DNA of 64,000 bases. Source: Heterocephalus glaber (Eukaryota > Chordata > Mammalia > Rodentia > Bathyergidae). The stretch lies in assembly GCF_000247695.1 (NCBI RefSeq), contig NW_004624804.1, positions 10,433,749-10,497,748 of the forward strand, written 5' to 3'. Shown here in pieces: positions 1 through 11,200 of the stretch (within the stretch, counting starts at the first letter, position 1; each line of letters opens with the position of its first letter). The position numbers and the translations under genes were made by a program. The notes beneath the pieces are model-generated. The model did no database searches. It was not told the DNA's origin and saw only the letters and a program-made list of their open reading frames with translations.

Positions 1-1116
1 TATGCTATTTTTAAGACCTTGACCCGGAGTAGAATTTTACAGTAAGAAATTATTTTCCTTTTTTAACACATTTTTCTGGTCCAGGAAGAAATTTACTAAA
101 ATTAACTCTCCTAACTATCCCATGCCCAATATCAGAATTTTAGAACAAGCACCAGTACATAAACAGTACATACCAGATGCTGTTCCAAAGTCACAGAGTT
201 AACATTGCTAACAAGACTCCTAAGTGCTCTAATGAACAATTTGAGAGATAATTCCTTAACTGAGCATGATGGGGAAAAAAAAGTCAGAGGTGGAGGGAAT
301 GCTTAATCTGATAATCACTTACCAAAAATGTGGATGATTTCTCCAGGGAGTAATTTGGGAGAAGCCAATTATTCCTAATGTGCCATCCTGTACAGTGGTC
401 AAAATAAAAGGCAGCCCTTCTCTACAATTCTGGTCTGCACACATCCATACTCTCTTGATGACCACCCCCAGCTTTTCCTCACAAGAGCAATGAAATTATA
501 ATGGTTGATGGCACAATCTAAGCAGTAGCATGACGGAAGGTGTGAGCTGGGCTTTGGAGTTAGAACTCTGGTACTACATGCTACATGACTGATTATGCTC
601 ATTTCATCAGAGTGTTTGGCTTCAATCTGCTTCTAGAAGTTGAAGGTAGGCTGTGGTGAACTTAGAACTACAGGGCAGCATTTTCCCACACTGACCGTAT
701 TCCGACCAACATCCAGTACTTGGCCCCTGGTAGCCTGAGCAGGTGTTGTAAGCCTTGTTTTCCAGGACTCACTCATGGTCATAACCAATAACTTCCTCAG
801 AAAGGGCTCTTGGAGTCTCAGGAAAGTTGCAATTGACTCCAAACTTTTATGGAGCTTGTTTTCTTCTGGGAGCCTTCATCTAAACCATCTAACAGAGCCA
901 ACATTACCCTCTCCATACACATCAGTTTGCATTAGCTAGTTTTTTATATTAACCACATTTTATATCCATTTATATGCAAAGTTAATAAACAATATTTAGA
1001 AAAAGGCATTCTGTGCCAAGTCCACCAAGATACTAACATTGACAGTTAATTACATTCAAATACCTATATAATCTCAAGATACTACTTGAGGACACTTAGT
1101 ACCACCACCACCACTA
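1..1116. other. Intergenic, nothing recognised
   Basis: AT-rich unique-looking DNA. Short ORFs here show no family resemblance or splice-site support. Confidence 0.6.
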
Positions 1117-1261
1117 TTTTGTTTTGAGACAGGGTCTCACTATGCGGTTCAGGCTGGCCTTGAACTCACTATGTAGCCAAGGCTGGTCTTGAACTTGCAG
1201 TGATCCTCCTGCCTTAGCCTTCTGAGTGCTGGGATTATGGGCATGTATTACTATGCCCAGC
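1117..1261 (-). repeat. B1 SINE with 29-bp internal duplication
   Basis: GAGACAGGGTCTCACTATG to GGGATTATGGGCATGTATTA; GGCTGGCCTTGAAC and GGCTGGTCTTGAAC mark the two duplicated units. Confidence 0.9.
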
Positions 1262-1612
1262 ACACAACTACTTTTTGAGATATGAATTTCATGAGATATG
1301 TACAATTTAGATGACAAATTAGGGATCAAATTGTAAGCCTTAATATCTAAGATATTTTGCTGATCTCTTAAAACTCATCAGGAGATTGTTCCAGTATTTA
1401 AAGGGGATAACTGAGTTTAGTGGATATGCCATTGTAAGGGGCTGAGCAGGATTAAGGGAAACTAAGCCAAGATGGTAAAATGCCTCAGCAATGTACAGTT
1501 AGATCTTTCGGCAATAATGAAGATATTTTACATCTATGTTGTCTAATAAAAAGCTATTAGCCTCATGTGGCTACTGAGCCTTTTAAATGTGGTTAGGGCA
1601 ACCACATTTAAA

Positions 1613-1689
1613 TTTTTTTTTTTTGGCTGGAGATTGAACCCAGGGCCTCCCTCATGCTAGTCCTGGGTGATTCTTCCCCCTGTAGTCCC
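1613..1689 (-). repeat. Partial ID-related SINE
   Basis: GGAGATTGAACCCAGGGCCT is the complement of a tRNA-like B box; the A-box side is lost. Confidence 0.5.
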
Positions 1690-1793
1690 TTTTTTTTTTT
1701 TTTTTTTTTTTTTTTTGGTACCAGGGATCAAACTCTGGTCCCTGAGCTTGCGAGGCAAGCAGCGCAACCACTGAGCTAAATCCCCAGCTCTGC
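1690..1793 (-). repeat. ID SINE
   Basis: Long T tail, GGTACCAGGGATCAAACTC, then CACTGAGCTAAATCCCCAG: a full-length copy. Confidence 0.92.
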
Positions 1794-1902
1794 CCAAATT
1801 TTATTTAATCTTAACTAATTAGTTTAAATAGCACATATTGCTTAGAGCTACAATACTTAGCAGTGCAGCTCAGGTCTAACAATGAGCCATTACAACTTCT
1901 AG

Positions 1903-2163
1903 GCCTGAAGATGTCAAGGAAAAGGAGACTACTGAAGCCTGGATTGATACAGAATTAGAACTCTATCTTACAGGGGAGGACTACATGACAAGAGCTGTAG
2001 CCTTTGGCAAGAGTGCAGCTGCTGCTGTCAACCTGGACACTGGCAGGAAAAAGGCTGGAAATACCGACTCACTCTTCTTGTCCCCATTCCCTTCTTCTAG
2101 TGCCTCTAACCAGTGGAACTCAGCCAGAAACCACAAAAGAGCTGACTGGTGCAGTTCAAAAAG
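1903..2163 (+). other. Exon-like ORF segment of unknown origin
   Basis: Open frame from an acceptor-like ACAACTTCTAG (ending 1902) to a consensus donor AAG|GTAAGC near 2163. Inside it, a pyrimidine-rich tract ending CCCTTCTTCTAG precedes a 63-base block (about 2101-2163) bounded by good splice signals. No family recognised. It could be an exon of an unknown transcript, a decayed gene piece, or chance. Confidence 0.35.
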
Positions 2164-2544
2164 GTAAGCTACTTGAGGCACAGAACACAATGATCGGTTA
2201 GAACAGATCTGGAGAAAAACATTATGATTAAAATGAATTAAGACTTCAAAGTTTGGTTTGTGGTAATTTATACATTTAAATAAACGTAACACCAGCGGCA
2301 AAACTTGATCAATAGCATGGTTTTCAATAGTTGTACAAATGTTTCTCATTAAAACTGAATTCTGTGTTGCACTTAAAAGCACAGTAACTTAAACAACTGT
2401 GTTCATTTCAGGTATCACAAAGAATTAGGTCAATAATATGTTTCTTGAACTACTTTCAACCTTGTATTCTTACTATGGATCTGTGTGAAACTTTTTCCAA
2501 GGTACAATCTCAAGTCACAAAGGTCAGGTTGGAGAAAGTATTAC

Positions 2545-2672
2545 TTTTTTTTTTTTTTTTTTGGAGACAGGGTCTCGCTATGCAGTTCAGGCTGGCCTCG
2601 AACTCATGGCCTAATCCTCTTGCCTCACCCTCCCAAGTGCTGGGATTACAAGCATGTGCCACCATACCCAGT
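2545..2672 (-). repeat. B1 SINE without the duplication
   Basis: T tail, GGAGACAGGGTCTCGCTATG, TGCTGGGATTACAAGCATG. Confidence 0.9.
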
Positions 2673-2937
2673 GGCTTTGCTTTTACTTTTTAATTCAATA
2701 AATGGATATTAGATTTGAAAATTGGTAGAAGTCCAATTAACTGGATATATGAATGCAGAAGCCTCGTACTTTACTGCTGTGACCAGTTTCCTATTTTATT
2801 TTTGTACTATCTCTCTGATTGCTGGTATTTTAGTAACTTTCTCACTTTCTGCACTTAATAGTGCTAAGGAATAAAGGGTGGTGGTGGAGGTATGGCAATA
2901 TCTATAACCAAATTCAAAATACCTTTTGGGGAAGGTC

Positions 2938-2943
2938 TTTATT
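2938..2943 (-). terminator. LCMT2 polyadenylation signal (AATAAA)
   Basis: TTTATT on the plus strand reads AATAAA on the minus strand, about 40 bases past the LCMT2 stop. It would give a very short 3' UTR. A more distal site cannot be excluded. Confidence 0.45.
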
Positions 2944-2982
2944 GTCTACTTCAGTGGATCCTGAATATATCAAGCATTATCT

Positions 2983-5037
2983 TTATCGCCCAGGACTTAA
3001 AGAAGAAAGGTCTAGCGTCACTGTATGGGGGTTGAAGTAAGTGCCAAAAGAAAAGCAGTTCCCACCACCTCCAAGGAGCAGGAGCTGTTTCTCTTCAGGA
3101 AGGAGAATGCTGGTGTGGTTGTGTAACATTAATGGCCACGGCACACATGTTGTGTCAATCTGATACTCAGAGCTCAATCCAGTAGTCAAATTGATAACAG
3201 TCACTCCAGGAACTGAGGAGGAATGAATCCAGACCCCGCCAACCAGCAGAAGCTGTCCATTGAATACATGAGATGTGTGGGAGTACCTTGGGGTAATGGG
3301 AGGGTGGATATCTATTGATTCCCACAGGAAACCACAAGAGATTGATCTCAGGAAGACTATAGATTTCAATGGCTCTTCAGAAGCTCCAAGACCTCCAGCA
3401 ATAAGGGCTCCCCCTTGCCAAGGACAGGCACTATGGGAATGACGAGCTTCAGGTGCATCCCCTTCCACTGGGATTTTGACCCAAGCCACTGTTCCTACAT
3501 GTAGGAAATGCCAGTCACTTAGCACTGGTTCCACTACATTCCGACCTCCATACACAAACAAATATTTCTCATTCTGATAAGACACTTCTGTTGTTGAATG
3601 CCGCCAACGTGACAAAGCGTTATCTTCCAAGTCAACCTTTGTTACTGTCACATTCAGGGCTTCAGTGCTATCATCCTCACTCTTACATAAATCAAGCTGG
3701 AGAGCCCCCAAGGCTGGACTTAGTGGGGACAATCTTCCTCCCAGAATCAGAACCTGAGTATCTGAAAGTCTTGACATGGTATGATAAAGGCGTCCATCCC
3801 ACTGGAGTCCAATCCCCCAACTACACATCTGGCTGCCTTTCCATCCAACGCCACAGTATCTTGACAAGTGAAATTTGCTCACTCGGCAGTGCCGTCCTTC
3901 CTGTTCTCCAAATCCTCCTGCACTGAGAACAACACCTGGGCTCAAGAGGACAGAGGCGTGGCCATATCTCTTAAGGTTTGAACCCTGGTTGCCATGAGTG
4001 ACCACTTTGGCAGGAAAGACCCCTGAAGGCAAAGCAGGATCTACTCGAGGAAATGCCTCTGAGGGAGACAACATCAGAGTCTGGGAGAGGGTGTCTCCCC
4101 TAGAAGCTGTCAGAATGAAATAGTGGGAGCACTTCAGATGCCACTCCTCAAACTCATCAAAGGGTTCAAGATATTCCATCCGCTGACGTTCTTCTGCAGG
4201 GAGAAAGCAGCGGTAGAATTCATTCATATCCATGGCCCTGCAAGCAGTCCAGCCAGCTTGAAGAAAGCGGCGCCGCTGGGCCTCCACGTCGGGAAAGAGG
4301 TCCAGGCCATGCAGGGGAGAATTCAGCTGTTGAAAATGTTGCAACATGACCTGCCCAAAAGCATCTTGTGGCTTCATTTGTTCATAGATCACGAAAAGGG
4401 CACTAGAAAAACGCTGAGCAGCCCAGGCGATGAGGGCTGCGGCACTGCTGGGCTGGAGGTAGGTGAGCACAGCCTCGGCCAGGAGCAGAGTGGGTGCGGC
4501 CGCGTCCAGGCCCGCCGCGTTCAAGGCCACGTTCAGTCGCCCCAGCTGCTGCAGATCCAGTCCCAGGATGCGGTAGTCCAAGCTCTCCAGGCACAGCGTC
4601 GACTCCGGACCCCCGCTTTGGAAATGCCCAATTAACGTGCACAGTTCCGGCATCTCCCGGATCCTCTCCGCCTTTCGCCGGGCCACGTCCGGGAAATCCA
4701 CTTCCCAGACGCCAGCCCCAGCCAGAAGGCCCGCAGCTTTGAGGCGAAAGTATAGTGAGTCCGAGCCTGCGCCGAGAGACAGGACCTGGGCGCGAGGCGG
4801 GCCAGGGCCAGCGCTGGTCAGCCGCAGGAAGGCGTGCACGCAGTGCTCCACGGCGCGAGCGCGGACGTAATAACCCCGGTGGACGAGCGGCGCGCGCCGC
4901 GCGGTCCCCGGAACCAGCAGCGAGGTGAAGGCGTCGGGCACGTACCCACGCGAGGCCAGAGAACTCTTGCTGAGAGCGCTGCTGTCGTTGGTGCTCTGTA
5001 CTGCTCCTGCCCGGCGCTCACGGCTCCGTGGGCCCAT
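2983..5037 (-). CDS. LCMT2: LCMT2 / TYW4, tRNA wybutosine-synthesizing protein 4 (intronless)
   Basis: One uninterrupted 684-codon frame matches mammalian LCMT2/TYW4, which is 686 aa in human and likewise intronless. From family knowledge, this SAM-dependent enzyme carries out the last steps of wybutosine formation at position 37 of tRNA-Phe. Seen here: an N-terminal methyltransferase domain related to leucine carboxyl methyltransferases, with the SAM-binding glycine motif [10 protein letters not shown] at residues 86-95 and EVDFP at 112-116. A C-terminal Kelch-like propeller (about 350-684) has repeated GG-containing blades such as [27 protein letters not shown] and VGGVWIHSS. The start [11 protein letters not shown] is conserved with human, and its context is good (G at -3 and +4). 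There is no frameshift. It is divergently paired with ADAL about 240 bases away. Confidence 0.97.
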   Translation of the reverse strand: MGPRSRERRAGAVQSTNDSSALSKSSLASRGYVPDAFTSLLVPGTARRAPLVHRGYYVRARAVEHCVHAFLRLTSAGPGPPRAQVLSLGAGSDSLYFRLKAAGLLAGAGVWEVDFPDVARRKAERIREMPELCTLIGHFQSGGPESTLCLESLDYRILGLDLQQLGRLNVALNAAGLDAAAPTLLLAEAVLTYLQPSSAAALIAWAAQRFSSALFVIYEQMKPQDAFGQVMLQHFQQLNSPLHGLDLFPDVEAQRRRFLQAGWTACRAMDMNEFYRCFLPAEERQRMEYLEPFDEFEEWHLKCSHYFILTASRGDTLSQTLMLSPSEAFPRVDPALPSGVFPAKVVTHGNQGSNLKRYGHASVLLSPGVVLSAGGFGEQEGRHCRVSKFHLSRYCGVGWKGSQMCSWGIGLQWDGRLYHTMSRLSDTQVLILGGRLSPLSPALGALQLDLCKSEDDSTEALNVTVTKVDLEDNALSRWRHSTTEVSYQNEKYLFVYGGRNVVEPVLSDWHFLHVGTVAWVKIPVEGDAPEARHSHSACPWQGGALIAGGLGASEEPLKSIVFLRSISCGFLWESIDIHPPITPRYSHTSHVFNGQLLLVGGVWIHSSSVPGVTVINLTTGLSSEYQIDTTCVPWPLMLHNHTSILLPEEKQLLLLGGGGNCFSFGTYFNPHTVTLDLSSLSPGR

Positions 5038-5265
5038 GGCCAGGAAACAACGGCGTCGGAGCCGCTCCAGAGTTCTCCCGCCCGGCCCTCAAGGAGCCCG
5101 GAACGAACGAACTGCGCCTTGTCTGCGTGCCGGTTCCGGGCGCACGCGTGCGTCAGTTCCGGCGGAGCGTGCTTCGCCGAGCGGGATTGAACAGTGTTCC
5201 TGTACTCAGAATCAGCAGCGAGCGTCCTTTCTTTGATTGCCCAGATATTTTCCCAGAAGGACTGA
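5038..5265. promoter_or_regulatory. Bidirectional CpG promoter of LCMT2 and ADAL
   Basis: The short gap between the LCMT2 start codon and the ADAL first-exon splice donor is GC- and CpG-rich, and that density continues into the LCMT2 5' coding region. A palindromic NRF1-like CGCACGCGTGCG lies at 5141-5152, next to GGTTCCGGG, which resembles an ETS core. There is no TATA box. The divergent arrangement is the same as in human, so shared control is likely. Confidence 0.7.
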
Positions 5266-8200
5266 ATGACAACGTGCGAGGTGAGTACGGGTTGTCACTT
5301 TTCTACAAGCCTTTCAGTGTGAGGGGAATAGGCCCTCGGAGCTGGGAAATCTCTAAGAGGTGAGTCTGGAGACTGACAGCCTGCCTTGGGTGGCAGTCAA
5401 GAGGTTTTGTAGGTTGAAAGAAGGGTCAGCCCTGGGGACTGTTAGCTGGCCAGAAGAGGTCGCACCTGGAATGCTGGTGTCGTTGCTAATTTATTTACTC
5501 CTCTCATCGTGCAAAGCAGAAAAGCAGAACTCATTTAAATCTGAAAACAAATCAGGCCATATGGAAGATGAGGAAAAAAGACCTTTACAGATAATTTCTA
5601 TTTATAATAACCATCATGTCACAGATACATACTGTTGATTCTCTTGTATTCTCTGCTAGGCTGACAATGGTTAAACCACTCACCCTGTTTCTACAGAATG
5701 CCACTTTCCTTCACTCCAGTCTTCTGTAATGCCAAAGTAGCAGTGAGTACGGTCCGCGAAAGCTGCTCGCGGAAGAGAGGTGCTTAATCCCTTTGCCATA
5801 TTGTGAGTCTTGCTTTTAAGAAGGAAATCCAGGTTGGATTTAGGTGAAGTTCCTAAATTGCATGCCTAGGAGTCATCAATAAGAAAACACTGTCAGAGAT
5901 ATTTAGGAAATTTATTATTTAACCGATGGCTGAAACAGAGAAGAAAATTTGGATGCCTTTTAAGTATGGTTAGTCCCAGGTAGTAGCACATAATGGTTAA
6001 GAGCATGAATTTTGGAGTCCGACTGATTTGGATATTAGAGTTAAGAAAAAGGTTAGATCAGGATGAAGATTTGATAATTTAAAAATTGTCGTCAGCTTTG
6101 GTGTTAATAACCTTTGGGAAAGCAGAGTCTGTAACATAATGAGGGAAGAATCTGTGTTTTATTGAATGGGAGAAAAGTTAATGGAAGCATCCGGGGTAAA
6201 TTGTGCTTTCAAAGGAGCTTGGCTTAAAAGGAGAAGAGAAACAGGGCAATATTTAAAGAGGCTTTTTTTGTTTTCAGGAGGAAGCAAATACATACTGCAC
6301 ATGTGTGATGTGTCCTTGAGGGAAACCAGGAGAGAGGAAGAAGTTGAAGGAACAGAAAAATAAGATAACTCACTGGTAGAGTTTCTCTGACTCAAAAGAC
6401 TGTAAGTTTAGCTGTGGGGCAGAAAGAAATAGAATTCATGCCTGATGGTTTCTGTTTTCTCTGAAAGTTAGTGGCAGGGTTGTCAGTGTAAAGCACTTGG
6501 ATCTTGCGAACATGTGAGGACTTTGGAATTGTCTGTAAAGGAGCTGGGAGAAGGACTCACATGAGCTTTCAGGGTCTTTGGATCCTCATCTCTAAAATGA
6601 GGGGTTGAAGGAGTGCTTTGTGCAGTTTCTAAGGACTGATTGAGGGCCAAATTGGGAAGGGGGTGGAAGACTGGAAAAATAGCACTGTAGAGACAATTTG
6701 TTTAATGATAAGTTAGTAAAATGTAAATATTATGTTAAAATATTACTTTTTTGTAAACACCTGATCAAGAAGAGTGATTTAAGAAGAAAAGAATAGAGCA
6801 AAATTTGTGATTTTGGGTACCTTACGATTTAAACTTTTCTTATTCTTAGATAAAGTGGGGACAGTAATACCTCATGGGTTGTTGTGAGGATTTAAAATAA
6901 CCTTCTGAGACACTTAGCACAATGGCTGACTCCTAATAGATGCATTATAAATAATAGAAATATTTTTTATTCTGAATCCCCTTATTTGAGGGGACAAGAA
7001 CACGAAAAATTTCCTGGGAAACAGGGAACTTGGTTCTGGCACTACTATATCTGAAAATACTGCTGATACAGAAAGATCTTTCTCCTGTGCTTTTGCCTTT
7101 TGGTCACTCAACCCCATGCCAGTTTCTCTTCTGCCCCACACCAAAACCAGCTCAGAAAGGTTGGATTGGATAGGGCACAGTATTGTTGGCACGGAACAGC
7201 AATTTTTAAAAATAAATAAATATTGTGCCTCTCTGGGTGGTTTTCAGACTTTAGATGCCTTGGATGAGAAGCACAGAAATGTGCAGTGGGACCACAAGAG
7301 CGTTTGTAAATATTACCTCTTGTTTTTGTCCTGTGGAATTGTTCATAAATACTTGTTCTGAACTTGGTGCATGTGAAAAAATTCGTGGTGAAAATTTACA
7401 AAAACAGTATGAAAAAGAGTTCCCATTTCATGGCAGTTAGCTATAGGAGAGATTTTTTGCGATACTTACAGAGCTTACTTGCAGAAGCAGAATGTAGAAT
7501 CAGAGGAAGCCATGCTTGTTTTGCATTATCTCAAAACCAACAGTTCTCTGGGGCAGCTGGCCAAACCGGTAAAAATGAGGAAAAAATTCAGGTTCTAACA
7601 GACCAAATTTATGTGCTCCTACGGCAGATTGAAGAATTAGGATCTGAAGGAAAGGTAGAAGCAGCTCAGAGAACGATGAAATTAGTTAACAGCTGAAAGA
7701 AGAGAGAGAATTACTTAGATCCACAGCTTCAACCACTGAAAGTTTTGCTGCCTGAGAAAAACAAATGGAAGTTCGTAAAGGTTGTGGAGATTTTTTGATA
7801 ATAGGAGATGCCTAATCCCAGGTAGATGATCATTTGATGGGAAAACAACACATAGCCAATGCCAAAATTAAACTGCTATAGAAGAATTAAAGGAAAAGAA
7901 AAAAAGAACCGAAGAACCTGATTGGGATGTGTCGAAAAAAAAAAGAAAGAGAAAAGGAGAGAGAAATAGAAGAAAGAGAAAGAAAAAGACAAAGAGAAGA
8001 GGAAAAGAGAAAAAAAGAGTTCATGACAGAAAAGAAGGAAAGTTGTTCATGAAGTAGACACTCAAGCCAAACTTCTGACTGGAGATGCAGCACAGAGGAC
8101 CTCAAAAGATCACAAAGTAGGGAAAGAAGGTGAAGCAGAAATAGAAATTAACAGAGAAAGGCCGGGGATTTAGCTCAGTGGTTCCACTGCCTGTCTCGCA

Positions 8201-11200
8201 AGTGCAAGGTCCCGAGTTCGATCCCTGGTACCAAAAAATAAAAAATTTTAAAAAAAGAAAGAAATTAACAGAGAAGCAGAAGCCATGACAGATCAGAAAG
8301 AAAACATAGATCTGGCAGTTGGGATCGAAAGTTATACAGGCATAGGAACAAAAGTCAGGATAGAGAACAAGATAGAAAATCCAAGGAGAAAGAAAAGAGA
8401 GGATCTGGTGATTAAAAAAGTATTGTAAGGGGCTGGGGATTTAGCTCAGTGGTGGCGCCGCCTGCCTTGCAAGTTCAAGGTCCCAAGTTTGATCCCCAGT
8501 ACCAAAAAAAAGGTAGTGTGAAGTCCAGTAGTCGAGAGAAACAGAGTGAAGACACAAATCCTGAATCAAAGGAAAGTGACACTAAGAATGAGGTCAATGG
8601 GACCAGTTAAATCTGAAAGTGACAGTCCAGTTAAAACTGATCTGATAAGACCTCAGATCAGACAGGATTACTGTTCGAAGATTTCTTGAAGATACTGAAA
8701 AACAACAACGTGAAGATCAACATGTATAAAGCTTAGTTAGTTGTTTTTATTTTTTAATTAAAATTTAATTCAGAGCTGATGTGACCCACCAGATTTCCAA
8801 ACATGTGTTAATAGCATACTCGCCACTGAAAACTTAGGTCCTGTATCATATTTTTTCTTTAAGACTTTTTAAGAAATATTACCTAAACATGTGGCTTGGT
8901 CAGTGTCTAATTGCAAGTTTTCATTCTTGAACTTTGCAAACAGGATTACACGTTAGTATTCTCATGAATCAGACTAAGTGGTATTCCATTTTTACAACTC
9001 TGTTATACTTAGCCTTTGGATATAGAAGTGAAAATAAAGTATGTCTGACTTTCTGTTACAGAGTTGATTGTGTCATTAAAAGTTTTAGTGTTAATCTTTT
9101 TTCTAATAAAGTTATTGACTGAAAAAAATACGTATTGTATAAGATACAGGATTAATTCATAAAAGTTATTGAATTTAAAAAATGTGGATTTTTTTTTTTT
9201 TTGTTTTTACAATATATGTTGCCAAATTGTTTCTTAAAAACACTACCAAGTTTTGTTCCCACCAGCTTTAACACATACTTTTACCAGTGTTGGGTATTCT
9301 GGGGTTTAGAATTTTTTTTCTGGATATTTTTACAAGTTAAGTCTACCATGTGAACTTTAAAATGAATTTTTAGGAGTAATTTTTGGAATATTTTTATTAA
9401 CATTTACTTTATATATGTTAAGCATTCTTAATCTGAAAATCTGTGTGTGTATATGTGTATGTGTGTACACACACACACGTTTGAAACTGGGGACTCAACC
9501 CAGGACCTTTGACTGAATTGCTTTCCCAACCCCCACTTTTTTTCTTTGAGACAGGGTCTCATTAAGCTGCTAAGCTGCCCAGGATAAGCTTGAATTTGTG
9601 ACTCTCGTGCCTCAACTTCCCAGAGTGCTGAGATTACAGGCATGCATTAGCATGCTTGGTTGAAATTTGAAATCCCCAATATCTGAACCTTTTTGAACAC
9701 TGACATAATGCTCCAGGTGGAAAATTCCATACTATGAAATTTTGTTTCATGCACAAAATTGTTAAACATATTGTATACAATTGGTTCTGAGCTGGACATG
9801 GTAATCCTGTACTTGGGAGGCTGAGGCCGGAGGACCTTGAGTACTAGCCAGCCTGGGCTCCACAGTGAGTTCAAGGCCAGCCTGGACTGCATAGCAGACC
9901 CTGTCTCAAAAGACCAAATAAATAGATACTTTTGGGCTATGTGTGAAATGTGTATGTGAAACAGATGAATTTCATATTTAGGTTTGGGTCCAATTCCCCA
10001 AACATCTCATTTGTATTCAGATATTCCCAAGTATGAAACATTACTGGCTGCAAGCCTTTTAGGATGAGGGATGCTCAAGATGTAAGTCAGTTTTTGGTAG
10101 ATTGCCAGGCATGATGGCACATGCCTGTAATCCCGACTACTTGGAAAGTTGAGGCAGGAGGATTGCGTATTTGAGGACAGCCTGCGCAACTTTGGAAGAC
10201 TCTAGCACAAAATTTTAAAAAATTATGGTAGGTTGATGTTACTTGTGCAAGAATAGATATGTTTTCCACTTCAGTGAAGTTTTTTCAGTAGCGATATTAA
10301 ACATTGTCGATTAAATAGTGCCTCTTTTCCACTTGTTACTCTTTATGCAGCACGCACTTTGCAGTCCATTGAAATGTCACTTTCATCTCATACTGACTTG
10401 GTTTTCCTGTGGCTTCCTATGGGTCTGTTTGATCCTTCCCAAACTATTTTCTTTTCTTCTGTAGTAATGGAGATTGAACCCAGGGAGTGCTGAGCTTCAT
10501 CCCTGGCACTTTTTATTTTTATTTTTATTTTTTATTTTGAGACAGAGTTTTGTTAAGTTGCTTGGGCTAGCCTTGAACTTGTGATCCTCCAGCCTCAGCC
10601 TCCCCAGTAGCTGGGATTGCAGGTGTGCACCATCATGCCTGGCTAAACCATTTCCTTTTTTCTTTATTGAACATTTCAATATCTTGATAACTTATTTATC
10701 CCTGGTCAGTATGAATTTATTAATTTTTATTGTGGTAATAATTTTTAAAGTTATTGTGAGAATTAAAGATAATATTATTAAACATGCTTGCCACAAATCT
10801 GGTGGGTTTTGAATACATGGAAACAGCTATTCTTTTTTTTTTTTTTGGGCCAGGGATCGAACTTGGGACCTTGTGCTTACAAGGCAGGCAGTGGAACCAC
10901 AGAGCTAAATCCCCGGCCCCAAACAGCTATTCTTAACATCGTCACCTGTAATACGTGAGAACCCAGAGGGTCAAGGTGGCTACTTTGAAAATCACTCAAT
11001 TTCACTGGAAATATTTCAGAAGTAAAGAAAAATGCGGGATGATTTCCCACCTGCAGTGTACCAGCACTGTGCTAGGGAGCAGGGTGGTAGACTGGCCCAG
11101 TGGTTTCTGGTCTTAAAAACAGGGGAGTTAGTTTGTCACCGGTGGGCTCATACGGCACATAGAAGAGTTTTAATTACTTCTTAATCCTCATAGCTACTCT

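Larger units (their letters stand above)
7245..9128 (+). pseudogene. LUC7L3: LUC7L3 processed pseudogene in ADAL intron 1
   Basis: A plus-strand, intronless copy of LUC7L3 mRNA (U1 snRNP-associated splicing factor). Recognisable stretches, split by stops and frameshifts, are NVQWDHKSVCKYYL near 7280, RDFLRYLQSLLAEAECRIRG near 7450, GKNEEKIQVLTDQIYVLL near 7570, DDHLMGKQH near 7825, then a degraded Arg/Ser/Lys-rich tail and SREKQSEDTNPESKESDTKN near 8535. The 3' UTR follows, with AATAAA near 9105 and a short A-rich end. The real LUC7L3 start codon region is missing or unrecognisable, so the copy is 5'-truncated. Two ID SINEs later inserted into it. It is not expected to encode protein. Confidence 0.9.

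Noticed and set aside
1981..2382. 133-aa minus-strand ORF
   Set aside because: Reads opposite the exon-like segment; no domain, and the sequence is low in charged-residue pattern typical of folded proteins.
4123..4870. Plus-strand ORFs up to 170 aa opposite LCMT2
   Set aside because: Antisense shadows of the conserved LCMT2 frame; no independent similarity.
7887..8105. Serine/leucine/phenylalanine-rich 72-aa minus ORF
   Set aside because: Antisense of the purine-rich Arg/Lys tail of the LUC7L3 pseudogene.
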